Source: Solirubrobacter deserti (GTDB lineage: Bacteria; Actinomycetota; Thermoleophilia; Solirubrobacterales; Solirubrobacteraceae). From it: 64,000 bases of DNA. The notes under the pieces are model-generated. The model saw only the letters and a list, made by a program, of their open reading frames with translations, did not search any database and was not told the DNA's origin. The stretch lies in NCBI RefSeq assembly GCF_003344625.1, contig NZ_QPKJ02000007.1, forward strand, positions 315,828-379,827. The letters are read 5' to 3'. This document shows, piece by piece, positions 8,005-16,320 of the stretch (positions are counted from its first letter, which is position 1; every line of letters starts with the position of its first letter). A program made the position numbers and the translations under genes.

Positions 8005-8832
8005 GTGTCGGCTCATGCCGACCCGAATCCAGCACTGACGGTGGGTGTCGATGCCGCGGGACTGCGGTTCTTACTGACCGCGACAGGCGTCGATCTGGCC
8101 CGCACACTTACGATCGGCCGTCAGCAGCTATTCCTGGAGCAGGACGCGCTGGAGGCGGCGTTCCGCGATCATGGGCGGCCGCTGGCGGCGCACGACGCAC
8201 GGGAGTTACTCGCCGGTGACCGCTGGGCGGAGCCGCTGTTTGAGCGGCTGGGCGCCGGGTCGGTGTCGTCGCTCGACGCGTCCGACTACGAGGGCGCGAC
8301 GATCGTCGCCGACCTCAACCGGCCGGTCGACACGCTCGACGCTCAGTTCTCCTGCGTCTTCGACGGCGGCACGCTCGAGCACGTGTTCGAGTTCCCGACG
8401 GCGCTGCGCAGCTGCATGCGGATGGTCGCCCAGGGCGGGCATCTGATCACGATCAGCCCGTTCGACCACTACGCGGGCCATGGCTTCTATCAGTTGGGCC
8501 CAGAGGTCCCGTTCCGAGCGTTCACCCGCGAGAACGGGTACGAGCTCGAGCGGGTGCTGGTGTCCGAGGGCGCAGAACGCTGGTGGGAGCTGTCGGATCC
8601 GCTTGAGGTCGGTCGCCGGCCGGTCCTCCCGCGCCGGCGCCCAATGCTGATCTACGCGCAGGCGCGCCGAGTGGACCTGACCGAGCCGCTGCGGATTCCG
8701 CCGCAGGAGAGTGACTACGCCGCGTTGTGGGCGGGCCGCAGCGTGTCGCCCGCGCCGCGGCCGAGCCTCGTCGATCGCATGCTCGGCCGTGCCCCCCGGG
8801 ATCCCGCGTTCATGCGGCGCGTGCGTCTCTGA
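8005..8832 (+). CDS. Class I methyltransferase-like protein (divergent)
   Basis: About 275 residues (start uncertain). The central part resembles the second half of SAM-dependent methyltransferases: FSCVFDGGTLEHVFEFPTA at the position of motif IV, then MRMVAQGGHLITISPFDHYAGHGFYQL. A canonical N-terminal GxGxG SAM motif is not visible, so activity is doubtful. An ATG at 7951 lies inside the tRNA and is rejected. GTG at 8005 and GTG at 8041 are the realistic starts, neither with a clear ribosome site. Such proteins often occur in sugar or nucleotide modification, but the context here gives no clue. Confidence 0.7.
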   Translation: MSAHADPNPALTVGVDAAGLRFLLTATGVDLARTLTIGRQQLFLEQDALEAAFRDHGRPLAAHDARELLAGDRWAEPLFERLGAGSVSSLDASDYEGATIVADLNRPVDTLDAQFSCVFDGGTLEHVFEFPTALRSCMRMVAQGGHLITISPFDHYAGHGFYQLGPEVPFRAFTRENGYELERVLVSEGAERWWELSDPLEVGRRPVLPRRRPMLIYAQARRVDLTEPLRIPPQESDYAALWAGRSVSPAPRPSLVDRMLGRAPRDPAFMRRVRL

Positions 8833-8854
8833 CGCCCGTGCTACGAATCCCGCG

Positions 8855-9211
8855 ATGCTCGCGCTCTATCTACACCTGCTCGCCATGGCGACGTTCGTCG
8901 GCGGGCAGCTGGTCCTCGGCCTCGCGGTGGTGCCGGGGCTGCGCGGCCGCGACCGGGAAGGGCTGCGGGCCGTCGCGCGGCGGTTCGGCTGGATGTCGCT
9001 GGCCGCGCTGGCCGTGCTGCTGGCGACGGGCGCGTGGATGGCGAGCGATCGCGATCTGTGGGACGACTCGACGCTGCACGCGAAGCTCACCTTGTTCGTG
9101 GTCGCCGGCGGGCTGATCCTGGCGCACCTGAAGTGGGGTGCCGCCCACTGGCTGCAGGGCGCGATCCTGCTCGTCTCGCTCGTGATCGTCTGGCTCGGCG
9201 TGAACCTGTGA
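8855..9211 (+). CDS. Small four-helix membrane protein (CopD-like)
   Basis: 118 residues, almost entirely hydrophobic, with four predicted helices (about 3-25, 47-66, 76-96, 101-117). LHLLAMATFVGGQLVLGLAVVPGL and the LHAKLTLFVV stretch recall the CopD/DUF2269-type membrane fold, but metal ligands are not evident. A TACGAA box seven bases before the ATG suggests a leaderless start. It ends in TGA overlapping the next GTG (GTGA), so it heads a three-gene unit with the PTH2-aldolase fusion and a Nudix-HTH regulator. Confidence 0.75.
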   Translation: MLALYLHLLAMATFVGGQLVLGLAVVPGLRGRDREGLRAVARRFGWMSLAALAVLLATGAWMASDRDLWDDSTLHAKLTLFVVAGGLILAHLKWGAAHWLQGAILLVSLVIVWLGVNL

Positions 9212-10791
9212 CCGACGATCCCTACCGGATGTACATCGTCATCCGGCGCGGCGCGTTCACGTCGTTGAGCGAGGGTGGACGGATGGTGGGGCTCGCGGCC
9301 GTGCGGGCGACCAAGCAGTTCGAGCTGCCGGACGAGTGGCGGCGGCGGGCGGGGAAGGTCGTGCTGCGGGCGCGCCAGCCTTCGCAGTTCGCGCGGCTGC
9401 TGGAAGAGCCGCACGCGAGCGGTGGGGACGGCGTGATCGCGCTGCCGCCGCGGCGGCGTTCGGAGCGCTCGGAGACGCTGACCAAGATCCAGGCGATGTC
9501 GACCGAGCTCGACCCGCCGCCGTCCAGCTCGTCCGCGCCCGTCGTCTACGCCATCAACCCGGATGTCCACATGAGCACGGGCAAGACGCTCGCCCAGATC
9601 GCGCACGCCGCGGTGATGGCGGACGCGCTCGGCCTCGACGTGAGCCGCGCGCGGGTGATCGTCCCGGAACGCTGGGACGCGATGGACAACTGCGTCGCCG
9701 AGGTGCGCGACGCGGGCCTGACGGAGGTCCCGCCGGGAACCGTGACCGTGCGCGTCCTAAAGTCACCGCCGATGCGCGCCTTCGCCTCCGACAACTACGC
9801 CCCGATCCTCCCCGAAGCGCTGGAGGCCATCGCGGCGGCCAACACCGGGCACGCCGTCTCCTACGGGGCCGACGAGTGGACCGACCAGCTGCGCGACCGG
9901 GCCGAGGACGTCTTCGGCACGCGCGACATCTATCCCGTCTTCAACGGCACGGGCGCGAACGTGGTCGGCCTGCGGGCGATGCTGCGGCCGTGGCAGGGCG
10001 TCGTGTGCGCCGAGACCGCGCACCTGAACGTGGATGAGGGCGGCGCGCCCGAGGTCATGGGCGCCATCAAGCTGCTCACGGTCGCCACACCCGACGGCAA
10101 GCTGACGCCGGAGCTCGTGGACACACGCGTGATCCGGATCGGCGATGAGCACTCGGTGCAGCCCGGCGTGGTCTCCGTGACCCAGTCGACCGAGCTCGGA
10201 ACGCTCTACAGCGTCGACGAGCTGCGCGCGCTGGCCGATCACGCGCACGCGCACGGAATGCTGTTCCACATCGACGGCTCGCGGCTGGCCAACGCGGCGG
10301 CGTCGCTGGACGTCTCCCTGCGCGAGGTGGTCGAGGGCGCGGACGTCGTCTCCTTCGGCGGGACGAAGATCGGCCTGCTCGCGGCGGAGGCGGTCGTCGT
10401 CCTGCACCCGGAGATCGCGCCTTCGCTGCTGTATCTGCGCAAGCAGTCGATGCAGCTGGCGTCGAAGATGCGCTTCATCTCGGCGCAGCTGCTCGCGCTG
10501 CTCGAGGGCGACCTGTGGCGCCGCTCGGCCGGCCACGCCAACGCGATGGCGGCCCGGCTCGCCGACGGCGTGCGCGAGGTGGTGCAGCTCACCCAGCCCG
10601 TCCAGGCCAACGGCGTGTTCGCGATCCTGCCGCCGGGCGCGGCGGAGGAGCTCCAGCGCGAGTTCAAGTTCTACGTCTGGAACGAGCACACCGGCGAGGT
10701 GCGCTGGATGTGCTCCTGGGACACGACCGAGGAGGACGTCGACGCGTTCGTCGCCGCGGTCAAGAACGTCGTCGGCGCCGCGGTGCAGTGA
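9208..10791 (+). CDS. Peptidyl-tRNA hydrolase (PTH2-like) fused in frame to L-threonine aldolase
   Basis: 527 residues from GTG 9208, which overlaps the previous stop as GTGA. Residues 1-188 match the actinobacterial PTH2-like family (GKVVLRARQPSQFARLLEE, LPPRRRSERSE, INPDVHMSTGKTLAQIAHAA, AGLTEVPPGTVTV). From Met189 (ATG 9772) the sequence is a complete beta-eliminating lyase: MRAFASDNYAP, VFNGTGANV, the substrate region EDVFGTRDIYP, and the PLP lysine in SFGGTKIGLL. The aldolase splits L-threonine to glycine and acetaldehyde. There is no stop between the halves. A separate aldolase could still start at 9772, but it has a poor ribosome site. Whether the fusion is native or a lost stop is unresolved. 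Confidence 0.85.
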   Translation: MTDDPYRMYIVIRRGAFTSLSEGGRMVGLAAVRATKQFELPDEWRRRAGKVVLRARQPSQFARLLEEPHASGGDGVIALPPRRRSERSETLTKIQAMSTELDPPPSSSSAPVVYAINPDVHMSTGKTLAQIAHAAVMADALGLDVSRARVIVPERWDAMDNCVAEVRDAGLTEVPPGTVTVRVLKSPPMRAFASDNYAPILPEALEAIAAANTGHAVSYGADEWTDQLRDRAEDVFGTRDIYPVFNGTGANVVGLRAMLRPWQGVVCAETAHLNVDEGGAPEVMGAIKLLTVATPDGKLTPELVDTRVIRIGDEHSVQPGVVSVTQSTELGTLYSVDELRALADHAHAHGMLFHIDGSRLANAAASLDVSLREVVEGADVVSFGGTKIGLLAAEAVVVLHPEIAPSLLYLRKQSMQLASKMRFISAQLLALLEGDLWRRSAGHANAMAARLADGVREVVQLTQPVQANGVFAILPPGAAEELQREFKFYVWNEHTGEVRWMCSWDTTEEDVDAFVAAVKNVVGAAVQ

Positions 10792-11447
10792 AGGCCACGA
10801 ACACCGCGGGCTACGAGGCGCCGATCGGCCTGACCGCCGATCCCGTGGTGTTCACGCTGCTCGACGGGCGCCTGTGCGTGCTGCTCGCGCGCCGGCTGGA
10901 GGAGCCGCAGCGCGGGCTTTTCTCGCTCCCGGGCGGGTTCGTGGGCGCGAGCGAGAGCCCCAGCGAGACCGCCGAGCGCAAGCTGCGCGAGAAGACCGGC
11001 GTCGGGAGCGTGCACCTGGAGCAGCTGCGCACGTACGCCGATCCGTCGCGCGACCCGCGCGGCTGGCTGCCGTCGATCGCCTACATGGCCCTGGTGCGAC
11101 CCGAGACGCTGCCGGAGGACGGGCCGGCGGAGCGCGAAGCGTCCTGGCATCCCGTCGACCGGCTGCCGGAGCTGGCGCTCGACCACGCGACGATCGTCGA
11201 CGATGGCATCTGGCGCCTGCACGCGCGCGTCGCCGACAAGGTCTGGTTCGTGCGCAAGGCGCTCGCGCTGCTCCCGGAGCCGTTCACCCTCAAGCAGGCG
11301 CAGCTGCTGTACGAGGCGCTGCGCGGGGAAGTGGTGGACGCGGCGAACTTCCGCCGCGACATGCGCGCCACCGGGCTGCTCGAGGACACGGGCTCCCAGC
11401 GCTCGGAAGGGCCGGGGCGGCCCGGCCGGCTCTACCGCCGCGTGTAG
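10788..11447 (+). CDS. Nudix-domain winged-helix regulator (NrtR-like), degenerate Nudix box
   Basis: 219 residues starting at GTG 10788, overlapping the aldolase stop as GTGA. Residues 10-135 form a Nudix fold (SLPGGFVGASESPSE) and residues 150-215 a winged helix (FTLKQAQLLYEALRGEV, NFRRDMRATGLLE, GRPGRLYRRV), the architecture of NrtR-type NAD-metabolism regulators. In the Nudix helix the catalytic REUxEE is replaced by RKLREK, so two metal-binding glutamates are lysines. Hydrolysis is therefore unlikely and the domain probably senses a ligand. The ligand and operator are unknown; its own operon is the obvious target. Confidence 0.83.
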   Translation: MKATNTAGYEAPIGLTADPVVFTLLDGRLCVLLARRLEEPQRGLFSLPGGFVGASESPSETAERKLREKTGVGSVHLEQLRTYADPSRDPRGWLPSIAYMALVRPETLPEDGPAEREASWHPVDRLPELALDHATIVDDGIWRLHARVADKVWFVRKALALLPEPFTLKQAQLLYEALRGEVVDAANFRRDMRATGLLEDTGSQRSEGPGRPGRLYRRV

Positions 11448-11531
11448 ACGGCGCGCGCCAAGGTCCCGCCAAGGATGCGGCAAGCCCGCGCGGCTTTGCT
11501 TGCGCGGCACCCGAGCCAAGGATGTCCTCCC

Positions 11532-13157
11532 GTGTCCATTGCCAGTCGTCTCGCCCTGATATTGATCGCTGTGTTCGCCGCGACCGCCTCCCCGGCGTTC
11601 GCGGGCGGCACCCTGCAGGTGGACATCTCCGGAGCGGGTGAGGTCACCGGGTCGGGGGGCATCGCCTGCGAGCGTGCGCCGGGCGGCCAGGCTCCGAAGG
11701 GCACGTGCTCAGGCGCCTACCAGGGCACGCTGCAGTGCACGACCGGCCCGCGGCCGACGTGCAAGGAGATCCCGGCGATCGTCGAGCTGACCGCGCACGG
11801 CACGGCGAACGGCTTCATCTTCGACGGCTGGTCCGGCGCCTGCTCCAACCAGGAGGTCACGTGCACGCTGTCGATGACCCGGAGCTTCGACGTGACCGCG
11901 GTCTTCAAGGACATCCAGGACCCGGGGATCACGTTCGGAGGGGTCACTCCGACCGTACGCGGCGCCGTCACGCTGCAGTCGACGGCGACCGACAACGGCG
12001 GGGTGGCCCGGGTCGACTTCACCCTCGGCGGCGTGACGATCAGCGACCCGGTCGCGCCGTACTCCGCCACCTTCAACACCGCGGCGCTCAAGGACGGGAC
12101 CGTGACCGCCGTCGCCACCGCGGTCGACACCGCCGGCCGGACCAAGACCTCGCCCGCCGTGAACACCGTGATCGACAACGCCGCCCCGTCCGTCACCGTC
12201 GGCGGCCCGAACGGTGCCGTGTTCCGCTCCGGTGGCACGCAGTCCTGGACGATCCAGTCGTCCGACGCGACCACCGGCGTCGCCTCCGTGGCCTGCAGCG
12301 TCGTCCCGGCCGGCGCGCCGGCCGCCTTCTCGAGCTGCAGCGCCGCCGGCGCCCACAGCGTGTCCGGCAAGCCACACGGCGCCTACGTGTTCACCGCGCG
12401 CGTGACCGACAAGGCGGGCAACGTGACCGACGTGGCCCGCGCGTTCGCGATCGACGAGGTCGCGCCCAAGACGGCGGTGAGCGCCGGCGTCGCCGACGGC
12501 GCCACGACCTCCGACACGGCGCTGACGTGGGCGTTCGGCGCAGACGAGCCCAACGCGGCGTTCGCCTGCCGCGTGTACCCGGCGGCGCTGACCCCGGGCG
12601 CGTTCGCCCCGTGCTCGGCGGCCGGCGCCCACACCGCCGCGGGCTTCTCCCCGGGCGTCTACACGTTCGAGGTCCAGGCGACCGACGCGGCCGGCAACGT
12701 CGAGACCGCCCCGGTCAAGCGCACGTTCACGGTCGTCCCCGCGCCCGCGCCCGCGGCTCCGCCCGCCGGTCCCGCCGGCCCGTCCGGCCCCACGGGCTCG
12801 ACCATCCCGGGCCTGAACGCCACCGGCAAGTCGGCGCCGCAGATCAACGTCACGTTGACCTTCACCTTCAGCAACTCGACCAAGAAGCAGACCAAGCTCA
12901 CCTCGCTGGTCCTCAAGGGCGTCCCGGACGGCGCGACCGTCTCCACCAAGGGGTTCAAGAAGACCAACGCCTCCGGCACCGTCTCCCTCAAGAAGCTCCT
13001 CAAGAAGCCGTTCAAGGCCGGCTCGACGATCGTCGTCACCGTCTCCAAGCCCGGCATGGGCACCGCGATCAAGACGCTCAAGATCCTCCCGCGCAAGACC
13101 CCGGTCGTCACGACCCAGTGCCAGGCGCCGGGCGCGGCCAAGCCGGTGCCCTGTTAA
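11532..13157 (+). CDS. Secreted multi-repeat Ig-like protein with shared C-terminal module
   Basis: 541 residues from GTG 11532 (AAGGA about ten bases upstream). Signal peptide 1-24 ends AFA. Residues 25-110 contain two Cys pairs and the phrase IFDGWSGACSNQ, known from bacterial repeat domains. Residues 125-215 form an Ig-like domain (GGVARVDFTLGGVTI). Two related units follow, each ending in TDKAGNV or TDAAGNV and carrying a Cys pair (CSVVP-CSAAG; CRVYP-CSAAG). A proline/glycine linker leads to the C-terminal module (LVLKGVPDGATVSTKG, final Cys). It is likely a surface or adhesive protein. A perfect hairpin follows the stop. Confidence 0.85.
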   Translation: MSIASRLALILIAVFAATASPAFAGGTLQVDISGAGEVTGSGGIACERAPGGQAPKGTCSGAYQGTLQCTTGPRPTCKEIPAIVELTAHGTANGFIFDGWSGACSNQEVTCTLSMTRSFDVTAVFKDIQDPGITFGGVTPTVRGAVTLQSTATDNGGVARVDFTLGGVTISDPVAPYSATFNTAALKDGTVTAVATAVDTAGRTKTSPAVNTVIDNAAPSVTVGGPNGAVFRSGGTQSWTIQSSDATTGVASVACSVVPAGAPAAFSSCSAAGAHSVSGKPHGAYVFTARVTDKAGNVTDVARAFAIDEVAPKTAVSAGVADGATTSDTALTWAFGADEPNAAFACRVYPAALTPGAFAPCSAAGAHTAAGFSPGVYTFEVQATDAAGNVETAPVKRTFTVVPAPAPAAPPAGPAGPSGPTGSTIPGLNATGKSAPQINVTLTFTFSNSTKKQTKLTSLVLKGVPDGATVSTKGFKKTNASGTVSLKKLLKKPFKAGSTIVVTVSKPGMGTAIKTLKILPRKTPVVTTQCQAPGAAKPVPC

Positions 13158-13165
13158 CGGAATCC

Positions 13166-13193
13166 GGCGGCGCAGCATCTAAGCTGCGCCGCC
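13166..13193 (+). terminator. Strong hairpin between the secreted-protein gene and tRNA-Arg
   Basis: A perfect 10-bp stem (GGCGGCGCAG / CTGCGCCGCC) with an 8-base loop starts eight bases after the stop codon and ends two bases before the tRNA. It has no T-run. It can terminate upstream transcription or insulate the tRNA. Confidence 0.6.
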
Positions 13194-13195
13194 AG

Positions 13196-13269
13196 GCCCC
13201 TGTAGCTCAGCTGGATAGAGCAGCGGACTTCTAATCCGCAGGTCGTTGGTTCGAATCCAACCGGGGGCG
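13196..13269 (+). tRNA. tRNA-Arg (anticodon TCT)
   Basis: 74 bases. Acceptor GCCCCTG pairs with CGGGGGC (one U-G pair), with discriminator G. The D-arm contains AGCTCAGCTGGATAGAGC. The anticodon stem GCGGA/TCCGC encloses CTTCTAA (anticodon TCT). The T-arm is GTTGG-TTCGAAT-CCAAC. CCA is not encoded. Confidence 0.95.
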
Positions 13270-13369
13270 CTTCGGATTCGCCGTCGGTCCGGCGCGGTTT
13301 GCATCGCCAGGGGGCTCCGGTGGCTCGCGTCCGGGATGCCGAGGAGCGCGGCTGCGAACGACCGTATGG

Positions 13370-13470
13370 CCTTCTCAGGACCGCGCGCTGGTCACGCGGC
13401 ACGCGCTGCTCGCGCGGCTCGCGGGCTCGGGCGCGCACGTGACGCTCGTCTCGGCGCCCGCGGGCAGCGC
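13370..13470 (+). pseudogene. Remnant of a MalT/LuxR-type regulator (N-terminal P-loop region)
   Basis: In the frame of base 13439 the text reads [20 protein letters not shown] then LVSAPAGS. This is the opening of the large MalT-like ATPase regulators, in which a GKT P-loop should follow. The sequence breaks at AGS, just before the lysine, and continues as a different gene in another frame. Only about 33 codons survive. Confidence 0.6.
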
Positions 13471-13472
13471 GA

Positions 13473-13650
13473 GGAGATCACGGCCTCGCCGCTGCGCGCC
13501 AGGACCGAGCAGCTCGCCGGGCTCCCGCCGGCCCTGGTCATCACCGCCGGGGCCGACGTCTTGCGCGACGAGGGCGAGGCCTACGCCAACCAGCTCCGCC
13601 AAGCCGGCGTCCCGGTCGTCGCCACGCGCGACGAAACGGTGGCGTGGTGA
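13473..13650 (+). pseudogene. Remnant of an alpha/beta-hydrolase (HSL-type esterase)
   Basis: The frame ending TGA 13648-13650 reads [20 protein letters not shown], then [20 protein letters not shown] and AGVPVVATR. This is the C-terminal part of GDXG-family esterases, including the Asp region before the catalytic His. The N-terminal two thirds are missing and the fragment is joined directly to the MalT remnant, so a deletion fused two unrelated genes. Confidence 0.65.
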
Positions 13651-13745
13651 TTGCAAGGGCATCTGATACCGGTTGACAGCTCTCGCGCGCGGTGAGAGGT
13701 TCCGCGCACGCGGATGGTCCGCAGCTACGGCGCAACCACGCGGTC

Positions 13746-14771
13746 GTGGCGGCGGCTCCGAGGTGTGTCTCAGTCGCGCAAGGCGCTCAGTCGATCAACG
13801 CGACGCCAGCACGCCAGATCCACAACGCGCTTCTGTACGCCGCTGACGTGACGTTCGACGGCGAGGTGACGCTCGCCGATGCCAGTCGCTCGGATTTCGC
13901 CGGCGCGGTCGTCGCCGCGGCCGATCGAGGCGGCGACGGACGCGTCTCGCACAGCGAGCTCCGGCGGTTCGTCGAGCACGCGGCTGGACGTGACCGGACG
14001 ACGTCCAGTCGCGAACTGCGGACGATGCTGGACCAGCTGGGGGTTGGCCCGCGCCCACCTCGGCCCACGAGCACCCGAGGGCGTGCGTCACGCGGTGACG
14101 GCGCTCAGATATGCCGCCGACCGCACGTTCGACGGAACGATCGACCGGCGCGACGCGCGCGGGTTCGCCTTCGCCGGCCGGCTGCTTGACGCCGCCGACC
14201 GACGGTCCGGCTCCCGCCACCGCGACGCCCGGCTATCGAGCCAGGAGTTGCACGCCTTCGTCGGCCGCTACGCCGGCAGCGACGGACGAGTCTCCAGCGG
14301 CGAGCTCAAGCGCATCGTGGCGCGACTCGGTGGGTGGCCGGCGAGTCGCCCGGGGGGCCTGACCGCGCCTGCTCCGCCTCCCTTCGTGCCTGCTCCTCCC
14401 GCGCCCCCCGCGCCGGCTCCGCCGCCACCGCCACTGCCCCATCGCCACAGCCGCCCCCGCTGCCGCTTCCCGAAGCGTACTTTTCCGCCGTGGCGAGCTT
14501 TCACTTCGCCCGGCTCGACCAGAACGCTGACGAACTGGTCGACTCGCGCGACGGACAGAGCACCGTGGACGCGCTCGCGCGCATGGGCACGACGTCGATG
14601 GTGTTTGAGGAGATGATCAGGTTCGTGATGCGCTACGACGCCGACAACAGCTTCGGTCTCAACCAGGCCGAACGAGCAGCGGTCCAGGTGGCGATCTGGG
14701 GCACCGGTCCCGTGCCGGCACCGCTTGGCATTGTCTCGCTTCGGCTGCAGTCGGCTGCTCTCAGCTCCTGA
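13746..14771 (+). pseudogene. EF-hand-like repeat protein broken by two frameshifts
   Basis: Three similar modules with calcium-loop-like spacing appear in two frames. Module 1 (13815-14045, frame of 13746) contains LYAADVTFDGEVTLADA and DRGGDGRVSHSELRRF. Module 2 (14085-14340) is in another frame: RYAADRTFDGTIDRRDARGF and GSDGRVSSGELKRIV. After a proline-rich stretch, module 3 (14475-14730) returns to the first frame: FARLDQNADELVDSRD and RYDADNSFGLNQAE. The shifts lie near 14040-14095 and in the proline codons near 14380-14460. A consensus-like TTGACA is at 13673. The shifts cancel, so a sequencing error or a recently broken gene are both possible. The end overlaps the next gene by 11 bases. 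Confidence 0.6.
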
Positions 14772-15681
14772 GCTGCGCTCGGAGCGCTTCGGCGAGGCGC
14801 ACTGACGCTTCGATCTCCACGCGACGGATCGAGACGCTCTCGACGTTGATGCCGAACGGAACGTCGAGCGCGCGGCAGAACGCAATCAGCTCGGTGGCGG
14901 TCGCCAGCGCCTGCTGGTAGGACGCTTCGAGCGGGTCGGCGGCGTGTCGGAGGTCGTTCTCGATCCACCGCGGGACGTCGACGCCGAGCCACCGCAGGAA
15001 GGCCAGCGTCTTCATCGATCCGCACACCGAGAACGTGAAGACGAGCGGGACCCGCGGCACGCCGCGCGACCGACACTCATAGTGATAGTCGGAGACGAAG
15101 CTCTTCGCGGCGTTCAAGTCGTAGACGACCTGCGTGACGAAGAACCGGCAACCCGACTCCTGTTTGGCCAGCAGGCGCAGATGCTCGTCCTCGCGCCGGC
15201 TGTGGCGCTCAGGGATCGCGACGCCGCCCAGCGTGAGCGCCGCGTTGGCCTCCCGGCGCAGCGCCTGGGCGTCGGCGAGCGACATTCGAGTGGCCGCGGC
15301 GCTCGACGCCGCTCCGACCAGGACCGTCATGACCCGGGCGGGATCCTGCGCCGTCAGCCACCCCCGCAGCTCCTCGGGCGCGTACTTGCCCACCGCGCGA
15401 TACACGATCACCGGCGTCGGCCACGCGTCGAGGTGATCGGCGAGGTAGTCGGCGGGATCCAACGTGGGCATGAACGGGAACGGGCGCTCGGCCGGGTTGC
15501 GCTCCGCCTCGTCGGCGATGTCGTAGAGGATCAGGCCGTCGAGGCCGAGCGGACGCAGACGGGCGGTGGTCACGTCGGCGATCTCGCGCACCTGCCCGGG
15601 TTCCGTCGCCAGCCGCGGGGGCGTGAGGGCGAACAGCAGGAACTCGCCGTGACCGGTCTCGATGCGGCGGATGAGATTCAC
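14761..15681 (-). CDS. Methylenetetrahydrofolate reductase-like protein
   Basis: 306 residues with the FAD-TIM-barrel pattern of the MTHFR superfamily. It begins IETGHGEFLLFALTPPR, has DGLILYDIADE early, LGGVAIPERHSR at about 150 and LAKQESGCRFFVTQVVYD at about 175. The last motif matches the substrate and flavin region of MetF (QxxF, TQ). Typical MetF catalyses reduction of 5,10-methylene-THF in one-carbon metabolism. This paralogue is divergent and may use another pterin or act without NADH. The start GTG at 15681 has a weak ribosome site. No metabolic neighbours support a specific role. Confidence 0.78.
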   Translation of the reverse strand: MNLIRRIETGHGEFLLFALTPPRLATEPGQVREIADVTTARLRPLGLDGLILYDIADEAERNPAERPFPFMPTLDPADYLADHLDAWPTPVIVYRAVGKYAPEELRGWLTAQDPARVMTVLVGAASSAAATRMSLADAQALRREANAALTLGGVAIPERHSRREDEHLRLLAKQESGCRFFVTQVVYDLNAAKSFVSDYHYECRSRGVPRVPLVFTFSVCGSMKTLAFLRWLGVDVPRWIENDLRHAADPLEASYQQALATATELIAFCRALDVPFGINVESVSIRRVEIEASVRLAEALRAQLRS

Positions 15682-15799
15682 GGGCGGAACCGTACCGGCG
15701 GGTCAGGGACCGCGACCACGCCCGTGGAGTCGAGCTTTGAGCGCGAACCCAGCCCGGCACCGACGTCCTCGGACGTCCACACCTTGGTGCCTGACGGCG

Positions 15800-16009
15800 C
15801 TACTTCGCAGTACGGACGGTTTCTGCGGCCGGCGCGCCCGGGGTGTCTGTGGGCGCAGACGGGGCATCACCGCCCGCCTCCGCCCTCTCTCGCTCGTCGA
15901 TCAGCTCGGGAAGCAGGTACCAGAGCTCGTTGCCGCGACCTGTCTCCGCCACTTCCGCGGGAAGTCTGTCGCGATAGGCCTTGCGGATCGGCGCGCTTGG
16001 GCCGGTCAC
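15800..16009 (-). CDS. Small hypothetical protein, second of a coupled pair
   Basis: 69 residues, charged and Ala/Pro-rich at the C-terminus (AYRDRLPAEVAETGRGNELW, LLPELIDERERAEAGG). No family recognised. Its GTG overlaps the TGA of the upstream small gene (GTGA), the same coupling style as real operons in this window, which is the main argument that it is genuine. Confidence 0.5.
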   Translation of the reverse strand: MTGPSAPIRKAYRDRLPAEVAETGRGNELWYLLPELIDERERAEAGGDAPSAPTDTPGAPAAETVRTAK

Positions 16010-16254
16010 GAGCGCAGGTTGGCAGCATCATGGGTCTCGGGGTGGTCGTGGCGTCCGCGGCGCCATGGGCGCTTGGAACCATCGCTCTGAGCGGCGGCGG
16101 GGCGGGCGATGAAGATCCCGAGGAGGGCCGCGAAAGCCGCGGCCACGATGCCACCGAGAGCGGTGGCGACGAATCGAACCTCCGCTTGTCCAGCGCGCTC
16201 AGGGTTGAGCGACCGTTGTACGCGGATGCTCTCAGCCGGGCCGCGGCGTGTCAC
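16006..16254 (-). CDS. Small membrane protein, first of a coupled pair
   Basis: 82 residues with one strong hydrophobic segment at about 28-52 (VRFVATALGGIVAAAFAALL) and a basic, His-rich tail. GTG at 16254 is the only plausible start. Coupled by GTGA to the next gene. It runs divergently from ridA, sharing about 150 bases of intergenic DNA. Function unknown. Confidence 0.5.
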   Translation of the reverse strand: MTRRGPAESIRVQRSLNPERAGQAEVRFVATALGGIVAAAFAALLGIFIARPAAAQSDGSKRPWRRGRHDHPETHDAANLRS

Positions 16255-16320
16255 TCCGCGCGTGACGCGCGTCCTGTTCCTCGCCGTCGATCTCCCCCGG
16301 CCGGAGGTCGCGACCCACGA

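Noticed and set aside
13154..13438. Minus-strand 94-codon frame containing [15 protein letters not shown]
   Set aside because: It is the antisense translation of the tRNA-Arg gene, a well-known spurious protein.
15700..15799. Palindrome GGACGTC-CTC-GGACGTC as an operator
   Set aside because: It has no nearby start codon with a matching site; not supported beyond chance in GC-rich DNA.
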